A stretch of 57,504 nt of DNA. Origin: JAKAGZ01 sp035266865 (lineage in GTDB: Bacteria > Bacteroidota > Ignavibacteria > Ignavibacteriales > Ignavibacteriaceae). The notes under the pieces were generated by a model, which made no database searches, was not told the origin of the DNA, and saw only the letters and a program-made list of their open reading frames with translations. This document shows, in pieces, positions 1 to 9,518 of this stretch; the stretch's first letter is position 1; each line of letters opens with the position of its first letter. Position numbers and translations under genes: made by a program. The DNA is taken from contig DATFMR010000055.1 in the NCBI GenBank assembly GCA_035266865.1, forward strand, positions 1 to 57,504, written 5' to 3'.

Positions 1-1
1 T

Positions 2-742
2 AGCGGCGCAAAAATGTCAAAATCAAAAGGAAATGTTGTAAACCCGGATGATTTTACAAAAGATTATGGAGCAGATGTTTTTCGTCTTTATTTGATGTTT
101 ATGGGTCCTTACGAACTTGGCGGGGACTGGAGTGATAAAGGTATTTCAGGAACAGACAGGTTTGTACAAAAAGTTTATGATATTTTTACGCGATATGAAA
201 ATATTCTTAACAATGCTAAACCGAAGGATGTATACAATCTTGATGAATTGAATGATTTTGAAAAAGCAGTTTACAAAAAAATAAATCAGACTATCAAAAA
301 ATATGATGAGGAAATTAATAATTTCAGATTCAACACAGCAATAGCTTCTTTAATGGAGTTATTAAATGAGCTAAAAAACATCGATAAATATTCAGGAGAA
401 ATTACAGCCTACACATTGCAAAGATTTGCTGTGTTAATTGCGCCGGTTGCGCCTCATCTTGGTGAAGAGTGCTGGAATCTTATTGGCAACGATATTTCAC
501 TTATGGAAAAACCTGTTTGGTATTCTTATGATCAAAAAGCTTTGATTGAAGACATAGTAAAAATAGCTGTACAGGTAAACGGAAAACTCCGAGCTACAAT
601 CGAAATGCCGACGAATAGTGAACAGGAATTAGTTAAGAAATCTGTTTTTCAAGAGGAAAAAGTTACGAAGCATACAGTGGGCAAACAGATTTTAAAAGAG
701 ATTTATGTGAAAAACAAAATTTATAATATTGTGGCAAAATAA
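2..742 (+). CDS. leuS: Leucyl-tRNA synthetase, C-terminal part (5' end outside window)
   Basis: Class I aminoacyl-tRNA synthetase that charges tRNA-Leu in the cytoplasm. The reading frame is open to the left edge (codons from base 2), so the gene starts before the window. The KMSKS signature, here K-MSKSKGN, lies at bases 11-34; the ATG at 14 is the Met of that motif, not a start. After it come the rest of the catalytic core (GGDWSDKGI), the helical anticodon-binding domain (about fragment residues 50-190) and the small C-terminal domain with QVNGKLRA. About 245 residues are visible of a protein usually over 800. It ends 5 bp before serS, suggesting cotranscription. Confidence 0.96.
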   Translation, partial: SGAKMSKSKGNVVNPDDFTKDYGADVFRLYLMFMGPYELGGDWSDKGISGTDRFVQKVYDIFTRYENILNNAKPKDVYNLDELNDFEKAVYKKINQTIKKYDEEINNFRFNTAIASLMELLNELKNIDKYSGEITAYTLQRFAVLIAPVAPHLGEECWNLIGNDISLMEKPVWYSYDQKALIEDIVKIAVQVNGKLRATIEMPTNSEQELVKKSVFQEEKVTKHTVGKQILKEIYVKNKIYNIVAK

Positions 743-747
743 AACTT

Positions 748-2025
748 ATGCTTGATTTAAAATTTATACGTGAAAACCCGGACCTTGTAAAAACAGGTAT
801 TAAAAATAAAAACGAAAAAAATCGTGTTGATGAAATAATTGAACTGGATGAAAAAAGAAGAAGACTTATCTCAAAAACTGATGAACTAAAATCAAAGAGA
901 AATACGGTCTCCCAGCAGATTGGCAAGATGAAAAAGTCAGGTCAGGATGCTTCTGATATTATCGCTGAGATGAAATCAGTTTCTGATGAAATTACTTTAC
1001 TCGATTCACAGTTAAAAGAAGTTGAAGAGAATTTGCAGGATATTTTAATGTTCGTGCCAAATCTTCCTCATTCTTCGGTTCCGGTGGGTAAATCTGCTTC
1101 CGAAAATATTGAAACAAGACAATGGCTCCCTGATGGTTTTTCATTTGAGAACACTGAAAAAATTCTCGATCATATTGAACTGGGTAAAAAGTTAGGAATT
1201 CTTGATTTTGAAAGAGGCGCAAAACTGTCTGGTTCGGGCTTTCCTTTATATTTAGGAAAAGGAGCTTCACTTGAGAGAGCATTAATTAATTTTATGCTCG
1301 ATTATCATTTGCAAAAACACGGCTACACCGAAGTTATGCCCCCGATTTTGGTTAACCGTGAATCAATGAAAGGAACAGGTCAGTTGCCAAAAATGGAAGA
1401 AGACATGTATTTTATTGAAAAGGACGATCTCTTCCCTGTTCCGACAGCCGAGGTACCGATAACAAATATTTACCGTGGGGAAATATTAAATGAAGATGAT
1501 CTGCCGATAAAATACGTAGGGTTCACTCCCTGCTTCAGAAGAGAAGCCGGTTCTTACGGAAAAGAATCAAAAGGATTTTTAAGAGTTCATCAATTCAATA
1601 AAGTTGAAATGGTGAAATTTGTAAAACCTGAAACTTCTTATGATGAACTTGAAAACCTGGTAAACGATGCAGAAGATATTTTGAAAGAGCTGAAGATCGC
1701 TTACAGAATTCTTATGCTTTGTACCGGAGATTTAAGTTTTTCGGCTGCAAAGTGTTACGACATTGAAACCTGGTCACCTGCAGAAAATAAGTGGCTGGAA
1801 TCCTCATCCTGCAGCAATTTTGAAAATTTCCAGGCAAGAAGAGCTAATATTCGTTTCAGAAATGAAGAAACTAAAAAGCCTGAGTTTATTCATACGTTAA
1901 ACGGATCGGGATTGGCAACCAGCAGGTTGATGGTTTCAATTCTTGAAAATTATCAGACCCCTGAAGGAAAAGTAATAGTTCCGAAAGTACTTCAAAAATA
2001 CACAGGTTTTGAAGTTATAGATTAG
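748..2025 (+). CDS. serS: Seryl-tRNA synthetase
   Basis: Class II aminoacyl-tRNA synthetase charging tRNA-Ser (and tRNA-Sec where present). At 425 residues it has the usual length. The N-terminal ~100 residues form the charged, helical tRNA-binding coiled coil. The catalytic core follows, with TAEVPITN (serine/ATP site), motif 2 (FRREAGSYGKESKG) and motif 3 (NGSGLATSRLM) near the C-terminus. It starts 5 bp after leuS with no clear Shine-Dalgarno sequence, so translational coupling is likely. No convincing hairpin terminator follows, only a 133-bp gap before the ABC exporter. Confidence 0.97.
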   Translation: MLDLKFIRENPDLVKTGIKNKNEKNRVDEIIELDEKRRRLISKTDELKSKRNTVSQQIGKMKKSGQDASDIIAEMKSVSDEITLLDSQLKEVEENLQDILMFVPNLPHSSVPVGKSASENIETRQWLPDGFSFENTEKILDHIELGKKLGILDFERGAKLSGSGFPLYLGKGASLERALINFMLDYHLQKHGYTEVMPPILVNRESMKGTGQLPKMEEDMYFIEKDDLFPVPTAEVPITNIYRGEILNEDDLPIKYVGFTPCFRREAGSYGKESKGFLRVHQFNKVEMVKFVKPETSYDELENLVNDAEDILKELKIAYRILMLCTGDLSFSAAKCYDIETWSPAENKWLESSSCSNFENFQARRANIRFRNEETKKPEFIHTLNGSGLATSRLMVSILENYQTPEGKVIVPKVLQKYTGFEVID

Positions 2026-2158
2026 CAGTAGCCGGGAATAAAATTCTTTTTATAAATTCAAATTGATGTAGACATCTTTTAAAGTTTTCTACACCCAGCA
2101 ATTTCTAAATTTTAATACTTGACATTAAAAATCATTTAATTGACAGAACTTAATTTTT

Positions 2159-3907
2159 ATGCAGAATTTATTTACGCTAAAAAAATATTTCGTACGATAT
2201 AAGAAAAAATTATTCCTTGGTTTCTTATTTATTATCCTTTCCAATGCCGGTGCTGTTTATATACCACTTATTACAAAAGATGCAATTAACGAATTATCAA
2301 AAGAAGTAAGAGTCGATCTTCTTGTTCATTTTGCACTTTTGATTATTGGCGCATCTGTCTTTGCCGGATTTTTCAGATTTCTGATAAGAGAAACAATCAT
2401 TGTAGTTTCACGCGAAATTGAATTTGATCTTCGCCAGGATTTCTGGGAGCATATTCAAAAATTACCTTTAAGATATTTCCAGAATAATTCTACCGGGAAT
2501 ATAATGGCTCACGCAACAAATGATATAAATTCAGTCAGAACATTCCTTGGTCCAGCTGTTATGTATTCCGTTGATACTCTAACAAGATTAATTATTGTCA
2601 TCACAATAATGATTTCACTGAATTTATCGTTGACTTTATTTGCACTTATTCCCCTTCCATTACTTTCAATTTTAGTTTATAAAGTTGGGAAAAAAATTCA
2701 CGCAAAATTCACTCTTATACAGGAAAAATTTTCAGAATTGACAACAAAAGCTCAGGAAAGTTATTCCGGTATCAGGGTGGTCAAATCTTACGTAAGGGAA
2801 GAAAATGAAATAAAAGGATTCAAAAAACTTAGCAGGGATTTTCTTGAAAAAAATATGGATATGATCAAAATCCAGGCGCTATTGTTTCCTTTACTTCTTT
2901 TAATTACAGGATTATCTGTAATAATAATTGTATGGTTTGGCGGAACTAAAGTAATAAACAACGAGATCAGTCTTGGTGACATCGTTGCATTTATAGCTTA
3001 CCTCGGAATGTTAACCTGGCCTATGATTGCTTTTGGGTGGGTTATAAATATTATACAGCAGGGCGAAGCCAGTATGAAAAGATTGAATAAAATCTTTGCA
3101 GAGCCTTATGAAATAAATGATTCTGATGAAACCGATTATAACATAAAAGACATTAAAGGCGAAATTGAATTCAGGAATGTTTCGTTTAGGTATAATCAAA
3201 ATCTTCCTTACATTTTTAAAAATGTAAATCTTAAAATTCCAGTTGGATCAACAACTGCAATAATGGGTTATACCGGTTCCGGCAAAACAACGTTTATAAA
3301 TTTAATTCCACGACTTTACGATACGGTTGAAGGTGATATACTAATTGATGGAAAAAATGTTAAAAATATTCCTCTAAAAGTTCTAAGAACAAAAATCGGC
3401 TTGGTGCAGCAGGAAGCATTTCTTTTTTCTGATACAATATTAAATAACATTTCTTACGGCTTGCGTGATATAAATGAAGATGTTGTAAAGCAGGTTTCTG
3501 AAATTGCAAACTTCACTGATGATGTGAATGATTTTCCAAAAGGATTTGAGACAATTATGGGTGAAAGAGGAATTACTCTTTCCGGCGGACAAAAGCAGCG
3601 CGCGAGTCTGGCCCGCTCCCTTGCAATAGATCCCGAAGTTTTAATTTTAGATGATTCTTTTTCTGCTGTTGATACGCATACTGAAGAAAGGATATTAAAA
3701 AATCTAAAATCATTTATGAAGAACAGGACAAGCATAATTATCAGCCACAGAATTTCAACAGTAAAAGATGCTGATAATATCATTGTTTTAGCAGATGGAA
3801 AAATTAAGGAACAAGGCAAACACGATCGGCTTGTTTCACTTGGTGGAGTTTATGCTGACTTACATTACAAACAGTTACTTGAAAAAGAGTTAGAAGAATT
3901 AAATTAG
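2159..3907 (+). CDS. ABC exporter half-transporter with degenerate Walker B (heterodimer subunit 1)
   Basis: Fused membrane/ATPase half-transporter of the multidrug/lipid exporter class. An ABC transmembrane domain with six predicted helices (about residues 15-300) precedes the nucleotide-binding domain. Walker A is GYTGSGKTT (370-378), the signature is canonical LSGGQ (474-478), and Walker B ends LILDD. The residue after the Walker B Asp498 is Asp499, where active ATPases have the catalytic Glu. The partner gene starts 21 bp downstream and has the complementary defect. That is the pattern of heterodimeric exporters with one consensus and one degenerate ATP site (TM287/288, BmrCD). The substrate cannot be read from sequence. 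Confidence 0.93.
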   Translation: MQNLFTLKKYFVRYKKKLFLGFLFIILSNAGAVYIPLITKDAINELSKEVRVDLLVHFALLIIGASVFAGFFRFLIRETIIVVSREIEFDLRQDFWEHIQKLPLRYFQNNSTGNIMAHATNDINSVRTFLGPAVMYSVDTLTRLIIVITIMISLNLSLTLFALIPLPLLSILVYKVGKKIHAKFTLIQEKFSELTTKAQESYSGIRVVKSYVREENEIKGFKKLSRDFLEKNMDMIKIQALLFPLLLLITGLSVIIIVWFGGTKVINNEISLGDIVAFIAYLGMLTWPMIAFGWVINIIQQGEASMKRLNKIFAEPYEINDSDETDYNIKDIKGEIEFRNVSFRYNQNLPYIFKNVNLKIPVGSTTAIMGYTGSGKTTFINLIPRLYDTVEGDILIDGKNVKNIPLKVLRTKIGLVQQEAFLFSDTILNNISYGLRDINEDVVKQVSEIANFTDDVNDFPKGFETIMGERGITLSGGQKQRASLARSLAIDPEVLILDDSFSAVDTHTEERILKNLKSFMKNRTSIIISHRISTVKDADNIIVLADGKIKEQGKHDRLVSLGGVYADLHYKQLLEKELEELN

Positions 3908-3928
3908 ATTTTGACTAAATAAAAATTT

Positions 3929-5722
3929 ATGGCGAACGATTATAAAAGTGAAGAAGAAGTATTAGGAAAAGCGTACGATTCAAAACTAATGAAACGCTTG
4001 CTGGGTTATATAAAACCTTACAAAAAATATGTGATTTTAGCCATTTTTCTAAACATATTTGTTGCTGCTCTCGGACCTCTCCGCCCTGTTTTAACAAAAA
4101 TTGCCGTGGATAAATATATTGCACACTCTGATTTCCATGGACTAATGATCATCGGGCTACTGCTCTTTGGGTCATTACTACTTCAGGCGGTGATGCAGTA
4201 CTTACTTACTTATTATATGCAGTACCTGGGACAAAAAACAATTTTTGATATTCGTGAACAAATTTTCAGGCATACACAAAAACTTGCACTTCGATTTTTT
4301 GATAAAACTCCAATCGGAAGAATTGTAACAAGAGTAACAAATGATGTTGAAGCTTTAAATGATCTCTTCTCTTCCGGAATTGTAATGGCATTCAGCGATA
4401 TTTTCATAATAATCTGGATACTCATTTTTATGTTCATGATGGACGTAAAATTATCGCTGGTCACTCTATCTGTTCTGCCGGTCTTATTTTATGCAACATT
4501 TCTTTTCAGAAGAAAAGTACGCGAAAGTTACCGCGATGTTCGCCTTCACCTTGCAAGATTGAATTCATACATGCAGGAACACATTACTGGTATGAATATC
4601 ATACAAATATTTCATAAAGAAAAAGCAGAAAAGAAAAAGTTTTCATCAATAAATACAGATTACAAGCAGGCGAATGTAAAATCAGTTTTTTATTATGCTG
4701 TATTTTTTCCAACTGTGGAATTATTAAGTTCAATTGCAATAGGATTAATAGTGTGGTATGGCGGTGGTGAAGTAATTAAAAGCACTTTAACTGTGGGTGT
4801 AATAATTGCTTTTATTCAATTTATTGATCAGTTTTTCCGCCCGATAAGGGATCTTTCTGAGAAATATAATATTATGCAAACCGCTATGGCATCCAGCGAA
4901 AGGATATTTAGACTTCTTGATAACAAAACATTTGTTAACAATCCTGATAAACCTGTTCCGCTTGAAAGATTAAAAGGAGATATTGAATTCCGGAATGTTT
5001 GGTTTGCATATAACGAAGATGAATATGTGCTAAAAGATATTTCATTTAAAATTAATCCAGGTGAAACTGTTGCCATTGTCGGTCATACAGGAGCAGGTAA
5101 AACGAGCCTGATAAATATACTCACAAGATTTTATGACATTCAGAAAGGGTCGATACTTGTAGATGGACACGACATTCGTACACTGGATAAAAAGGATTTG
5201 AGAAGATTCATTTCTATTGTACTTCAGGATGTTTTCCTTTTTTCAGGTACAATAAGATCAAATATTAACATGGACAATGAAAATATTTCCGAAGAAAAAA
5301 TTAAAGAAGCAGCTAAATTAGTTGGTGCTGATAAATTTATTGAATCACTTACTAATAAATACGATGAAATAGTAATGGAAAGAGGAGCTACATTGAGCGT
5401 CGGTCAAAAACAGCTCATTTCATTTGCCCGCGCACTGGCTTACGATCCACAAATCCTGATACTTGATGAAGCAACATCGAGTATTGATACAGAAAGTGAG
5501 ATTTTGATTCAAAAAGCAATAGAAAGGCTTCTGGTCGGTAGAACTGCAATAGTCATTGCACACCGGCTTTCAACTATTCAGAATGCTGATAAAATAATCG
5601 TTATGCACAAAGGTGAAATAAGAGAAACAGGAAATCACCAGGAATTGCTTGCTAAAAAAGGAATTTATTATAAATTGTACCAGCTACAATATAAAGATCA
5701 GGAAGTTATTCGGGCTAGCTAA
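3929..5722 (+). CDS. ABC exporter half-transporter (heterodimer subunit 2)
   Basis: Second half-transporter of the pair, 597 residues. A six-helix transmembrane domain (about residues 30-330) precedes the ATPase domain with Walker A GHTGAGKTS (385-393) and Walker B LILDEATSS with Asp513 and catalytic Glu514 intact. The signature motif is LSVGQ (489-493) instead of LSGGQ. In the heterodimer this signature faces the Walker A/B site of subunit 1, which has Asp for Glu, so both defects fall in one composite site. The other site (this Walker A/B with the subunit 1 signature) is complete. fbp follows after 27 bp and may be cotranscribed. Confidence 0.93.
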   Translation: MANDYKSEEEVLGKAYDSKLMKRLLGYIKPYKKYVILAIFLNIFVAALGPLRPVLTKIAVDKYIAHSDFHGLMIIGLLLFGSLLLQAVMQYLLTYYMQYLGQKTIFDIREQIFRHTQKLALRFFDKTPIGRIVTRVTNDVEALNDLFSSGIVMAFSDIFIIIWILIFMFMMDVKLSLVTLSVLPVLFYATFLFRRKVRESYRDVRLHLARLNSYMQEHITGMNIIQIFHKEKAEKKKFSSINTDYKQANVKSVFYYAVFFPTVELLSSIAIGLIVWYGGGEVIKSTLTVGVIIAFIQFIDQFFRPIRDLSEKYNIMQTAMASSERIFRLLDNKTFVNNPDKPVPLERLKGDIEFRNVWFAYNEDEYVLKDISFKINPGETVAIVGHTGAGKTSLINILTRFYDIQKGSILVDGHDIRTLDKKDLRRFISIVLQDVFLFSGTIRSNINMDNENISEEKIKEAAKLVGADKFIESLTNKYDEIVMERGATLSVGQKQLISFARALAYDPQILILDEATSSIDTESEILIQKAIERLLVGRTAIVIAHRLSTIQNADKIIVMHKGEIRETGNHQELLAKKGIYYKLYQLQYKDQEVIRAS

Positions 5723-5733
5723 ACTAAAATAAA

Positions 5734-5748
5734 ATAAGGAGACCTTAT
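5734..5748 (+). promoter_or_regulatory. Short stem-loop over the fbp ribosome binding site
   Basis: A 6-bp perfect inverted repeat (ATAAGG / CCTTAT) with a 3-base loop ends one base before the fbp ATG. It contains the Shine-Dalgarno sequence AAGGAGA (5736-5742). The stem is AU-rich and therefore weak, but if formed it would hide the ribosome binding site. Regulatory meaning is inference. Confidence 0.35.
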
Positions 5749-5749
5749 A

Positions 5750-6793
5750 ATGCCAAAATTGCGCTTTATGACATTAGCAAGGCACATTATAGAAGGGGAA
5801 AGAATGCATCCCGAAGCAACGGGGGAACTTTCATCACTTCTTTCTGATTTATCCCTAGCTGCTAAAGTTATTTCGCTGGAGGTTAATAAAGCCGGGCTGG
5901 TTGACATTCTCGGGTTCACCGGTGACAATAATGTTCACGGCGAAAAAGTAAAAAAACTTGATATGTTTTCGCACGATATGTTATTTCGTGCTATGGATCA
6001 CGGAGGACATCTATGTGTTATGGCTTCTGAAGAAGAAGAAGATATAATCCACATCCCTCCGCAGTACAAAATTGGTAAATATGTACTTCTGTTCGATCCG
6101 CTAGACGGATCATCAAACATTGATGCCAATGTTAGTATAGGAACTATCTTTTCAATTTACAAAAGGGTTTCCCCGGAAGGTAAACCAGGAACACTTGAAG
6201 ATTGTCTTCAAAAAGGTTTAAAGCAGGTTGCAGCTGGATATGTAATTTACGGATCAAGTACAATTTTTGTTTATACTGCTGGTCACGGTGTTCATGCTTT
6301 CACACTGGATCCATCTTTTGGTGAGTTCCTTTTATCGCACGAGAATATTAAAACACCGAAGAAATCAAAAATTTATAGTATCAATGAAGGAAACTATTTG
6401 TACTGGCACCCAGGTTTAAAAAGATATATTAAATATCTTCAGGAAGAGGACAAAGAAACTTCTCGTCCATATTCCTCACGGTATATAGGTTCGATGGTTG
6501 CAGATATCCACAGGAATCTATTATACGGTGGGATTTTTATGTATCCTGCCGATTCCCGCCATCCAAATGGAAAACTTCGTCTGATGTATGAATGCAATCC
6601 AATGGCTTTTATTATAGAATCTGCCGGCGGTAGAGCCTCCAATGGAAAGATAAGAACGCTTGAAATCCAGCCGGAAAAACTTCACCAGCGTGTACCGATT
6701 TTTATTGGAAGCGAAGATGACGTGAAAAAGGTTGAAGAATTTATGGCAGAAGAAGAAAAAGCAAATGAAGTAGAATCAAATACAAAATCTTAA
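5750..6793 (+). CDS. fbp: Fructose-1,6-bisphosphatase, class I
   Basis: Gluconeogenic enzyme hydrolysing fructose 1,6-bisphosphate to fructose 6-phosphate in the cytoplasm. The class I metal-binding signature FDPLDGSSNID lies at residues 115-125, with Asp116 and Asp119 as metal ligands. The C-terminal YECNPMAFIIESAGG segment (sugar-phosphate and metal site) is also present. Length, 347 residues, fits the family; the acidic last ~25 residues look disordered. The start is set by AAGGAGA seven bases upstream. It closes a plus-strand run and is followed by a strong palindromic terminator. Confidence 0.97.
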   Translation: MPKLRFMTLARHIIEGERMHPEATGELSSLLSDLSLAAKVISLEVNKAGLVDILGFTGDNNVHGEKVKKLDMFSHDMLFRAMDHGGHLCVMASEEEEDIIHIPPQYKIGKYVLLFDPLDGSSNIDANVSIGTIFSIYKRVSPEGKPGTLEDCLQKGLKQVAAGYVIYGSSTIFVYTAGHGVHAFTLDPSFGEFLLSHENIKTPKKSKIYSINEGNYLYWHPGLKRYIKYLQEEDKETSRPYSSRYIGSMVADIHRNLLYGGIFMYPADSRHPNGKLRLMYECNPMAFIIESAGGRASNGKIRTLEIQPEKLHQRVPIFIGSEDDVKKVEEFMAEEEKANEVESNTKS

Positions 6794-6802
6794 TTAGTCA
6801 AT

Positions 6803-6834
6803 ATAAAGGGAGAGAAAATTTTCTCTCCCTTTAT
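6803..6834. terminator. Perfect 32-bp palindrome, bidirectional terminator
   Basis: Two 16-base arms (ATAAAGGGAGAGAAAA and its exact complement) meet without a spacer between the convergent fbp and the small minus-strand gene at 6855. The AGGGAGAG stem flanked by A and T runs gives an intrinsic terminator on both strands. The convergent position supports termination over an operator role. Confidence 0.85.
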
Positions 6835-6854
6835 AATTTGTAATGAAATTACAA

Positions 6855-7118
6855 TTATTTAACTTTTTCAATAGCTACACTTAATTTATTTGCTAATTCT
6901 TTTTCTGAAATCCCTTCTATTTTAATTTTAAGACTCTTTACTAAAATATCAGGATGATCGCCTTCCCCCTTTACATATTTGAATAAATTAAATCCCAACC
7001 TGTTTCTGTCATTCGTTACAGGCAAATATTGCTTAAATTCATCAACAATATTATAGATTTTTTTCTCAGTAGAATCTTCCGGAAACTGATCAACATTTGG
7101 AGGAGGTAAAGTACTCAT
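6855..7118 (-). CDS. Small hypothetical protein, 87 aa
   Basis: I do not recognise the family. The protein is soluble and charged, with a Pro-rich N-terminus (MSTLPPPN), a middle segment FKQYLPVTNDRNRLGFNLFKYV, and a C-terminal half alternating strand- and helix-like segments (LVKSLKIKIEGIS, ELANKLSVAIEKVK). A Shine-Dalgarno sequence (AGGGG, 7 bases before the ATG on the minus strand) and the shared terminator on its 3' side support a real gene. It stands alone between fbp and the divergent GT9 glycosyltransferase, so context gives no function. Confidence 0.7.
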   Translation of the reverse strand: MSTLPPPNVDQFPEDSTEKKIYNIVDEFKQYLPVTNDRNRLGFNLFKYVKGEGDHPDILVKSLKIKIEGISEKELANKLSVAIEKVK

Positions 7119-7236
7119 AAGTGCCCCTAATTTAAATTTTTCTGATGTTCATTTTACTCATCTTAAAAAGTGGAAGTAAAACGTCTAATTAACTAAATTA
7201 TAACAATCTAATATAAAATAATTTAAAATAATTATC

Positions 7237-8226
7237 TTGGTAAAACTGAACAATGTTAAAAATTTACTGATTATCCGGCTTAGTTCGCTGGGAGATATAC
7301 TACTTGCCACTCCACTGATCCGCTCAATAAAGAAGCAATTTCCGGCAATAAACATAGATTTTATAGCTAGAGAACAATACCGGGACGCTTTAAAATTTAG
7401 CCCGCACATTAGGAATTTGTATGAATTATCAGAAAATTATGATGAGCTAAAAGAACAGGTTGCTGAAAGTAAATATGATTTAATAATTGATCTGCAAAAT
7501 AATGTACGATCACGCAAACTTACCTCAGAAGCAAAAACTAAAATAACGCGTTTTAAGAAACACGATCTTGAAAAATTTCTTCTGGTTAAATTTAAAATCA
7601 ATAAATTAAAAGAACTTCCTCAAATACCAGTAAGATATTCAAATACTTTAGACAATTTTAGCCTTGATGAAAATGGATTAGAAATTTCTGTACCTGATAA
7701 TTTTAAATCCAGTTTGAAGGAGGAAGGAAATTATATCGGGTTAGCACCTGGCTCACGACACTTCACTAAAATGTGGCCGAGCTATTATTATATATATTTA
7801 TGTAAAATGCTCCTGGTTAATGACTTTAATGTCGTTCTTTTTGGCGGTAAAAATGATAAAGACATCTGCAAAGAAATTGCAGGATTGCTTCCGAAAATAA
7901 TTAATTTATGCAATGACGATGATATTTTGCAAACAGTAACTGATATGAAAATGTGCAGAGCTGTGGTTTGCAATGACTCGGGAATGATGCATACAGCCTG
8001 TGCTGCAGGTGTTCCCGTATTACCAATTTTTGGCTCAACGGTAAAAGAATTTGGTTTTACTCCATACAAAACGAAAAATTTAATATTAGAAAACAATTCT
8101 TTATCTTGCAGACCTTGTTCGCATATTGGCAGGAGTAAATGCCCCAAAGAGCATTTTAAATGCATGCTTGATTTAACTCCCCAACTGGTATTTAGAAACA
8201 TTAATTTTCTTCTTAACTCTCAATGA
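7237..8226 (+). CDS. Glycosyltransferase family 9 (heptosyltransferase-like)
   Basis: GT-B fold LPS core glycosyltransferase, expected to move a sugar (heptose in characterised members) from ADP-sugar onto lipid A-core at the inner membrane. The N-terminus has LLIIRLSSLGDILLATPLI. The C-terminal domain has the donor-site motif GLAPGSR, then NDSGMMHTACAAGVP and FGST. A Cys cluster near the end (SCRPC, SKCP) is typical of GT9 proteins. The TTG at 7237 is the only start that keeps the full first strand, but no Shine-Dalgarno sequence precedes it, so the start is less certain. Its last four bases overlap waaA (ATGA), indicating coupled translation. Confidence 0.9.
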   Translation: MVKLNNVKNLLIIRLSSLGDILLATPLIRSIKKQFPAINIDFIAREQYRDALKFSPHIRNLYELSENYDELKEQVAESKYDLIIDLQNNVRSRKLTSEAKTKITRFKKHDLEKFLLVKFKINKLKELPQIPVRYSNTLDNFSLDENGLEISVPDNFKSSLKEEGNYIGLAPGSRHFTKMWPSYYYIYLCKMLLVNDFNVVLFGGKNDKDICKEIAGLLPKIINLCNDDDILQTVTDMKMCRAVVCNDSGMMHTACAAGVPVLPIFGSTVKEFGFTPYKTKNLILENNSLSCRPCSHIGRSKCPKEHFKCMLDLTPQLVFRNINFLLNSQ

Positions 8227-9500
8227 ATACATTTTGGACAATCTTTTATAATGTAGTGATAATTCCTGTCTTTTATATTGGAATTCAATTCGGCGGTTTG
8301 ATTAATTCCAAGATAAGAAAAGGAATTAACGGAAGAAAAAGAATTTTTGAAGACCTGATATTAAATGCCGCCGAAATTGACAAATCCAAAAAACTAATCT
8401 GGTTCCATTCGTCTTCCCTTGGAGAATTTGAACAGGCTAAACCGATTATCCAGGAATTAAAAGAAAGAAATGATATTAATATTCTTGTGACATTCTTTTC
8501 GCCATCCGGCTACGAGAATTCAAAAAAATATCCTTACGCTGACCTGGTTTCTTATATCCCTTTTGATTCAGCAAGAAAAGCGCATGATTTTATCAGAATT
8601 ATTAGCCCTGACCTAGCAGTAATGATGCGGTACGATATCTGGCCAAATCATATTTGGGCTTTAAATAAGGCTGGAATTCCCTGCATTCTGGTAGATGCAA
8701 CAATGAAGGAGAACTCAGCGAGAAAGCTGCCAATAATAAGAAATTTTCACAAACACCTTTATAGAAACATTGCGAGAATATTAACTGTTTCCGAAAATGA
8801 TGTTGAAGGATTCAGAAACTTTCATTTTTCAGCACAGCAATTACGTGCAGTTGGTGACACAAGATTTGACCGGGTTTTCCAGAGAAGCAAAACAGCGAAA
8901 GAAAAAAAATTAATCAGGGAAGAAATACTTCAAAATAAAAAAGTCTTTGTTGCCGGAAGCACACACGAAATGGATGAGGAAATAATTTTTCCAGCTTTAA
9001 AAAAACTAATCAGGTATGATAATAATTCATTATTAATTATTGCACCCCACGAGCCAACATTACTTCATCTTGAAAAAATAGAAAATGAATTTGTAGGGGA
9101 ATGTGAAACTATCAGGTTTTCATATTTAAACAATTACAAAAGTGAAAGAGTAATAATTGTTGATTCTATAGGCATTCTACTTACTCTTTACACTTATGCT
9201 GATATCGCTTTTATCGGGGGAAGTTTTAAACAAAGTATACATAATGTACTGGAAGCTGCTGTATATGGAATCCCGGTTATGTTTGGGCCAAAAATTGATA
9301 ACTCCCAGGAATCACAGGCATTATTAAAGGGAGGAGGCGGAATTTTAATAAAAAACAAAGTTGATGCTTACAGGCAAATAAGAAGGTTATTTTTAAATGA
9401 TGAACTTAGAAAGTCGAAAGGAAAAATCTCTTATGATTATGTGCAGGAAAACCTTGGAGCCTCAGAAAAAATACTGGCAGAAATTAATAAAATTATTTAA
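8223..9500 (+). CDS. waaA: 3-deoxy-D-manno-octulosonic acid (Kdo) transferase
   Basis: Transfers Kdo from CMP-Kdo to lipid IVA in LPS inner-core synthesis, at the cytoplasmic face of the inner membrane. At 425 residues it has the family length and a hydrophobic N-terminal anchor (IFYNVVIIPVFYIGIQFGG). Family marks are WFHSSSLGEFEQAKPI around residue 60, MMRYDIWPN, a nucleotide-site region with GSTHEMDEE, and GGSF followed by NVLEAAVYGIPVMFGP. It overlaps the GT9 gene by 4 bp, which fits a core-assembly operon. It is good evidence that the host makes LPS. Confidence 0.94.
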   Translation: MNTFWTIFYNVVIIPVFYIGIQFGGLINSKIRKGINGRKRIFEDLILNAAEIDKSKKLIWFHSSSLGEFEQAKPIIQELKERNDINILVTFFSPSGYENSKKYPYADLVSYIPFDSARKAHDFIRIISPDLAVMMRYDIWPNHIWALNKAGIPCILVDATMKENSARKLPIIRNFHKHLYRNIARILTVSENDVEGFRNFHFSAQQLRAVGDTRFDRVFQRSKTAKEKKLIREEILQNKKVFVAGSTHEMDEEIIFPALKKLIRYDNNSLLIIAPHEPTLLHLEKIENEFVGECETIRFSYLNNYKSERVIIVDSIGILLTLYTYADIAFIGGSFKQSIHNVLEAAVYGIPVMFGPKIDNSQESQALLKGGGGILIKNKVDAYRQIRRLFLNDELRKSKGKISYDYVQENLGASEKILAEINKII

Positions 9501-9518
9501 TCATTATCCAATTCTATC

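Noticed and set aside
3454..3819. 121-codon minus-strand frame inside the first ABC exporter gene
   Set aside because: Antisense to the highly conserved ATPase domain; its length follows from codon bias of the true gene.
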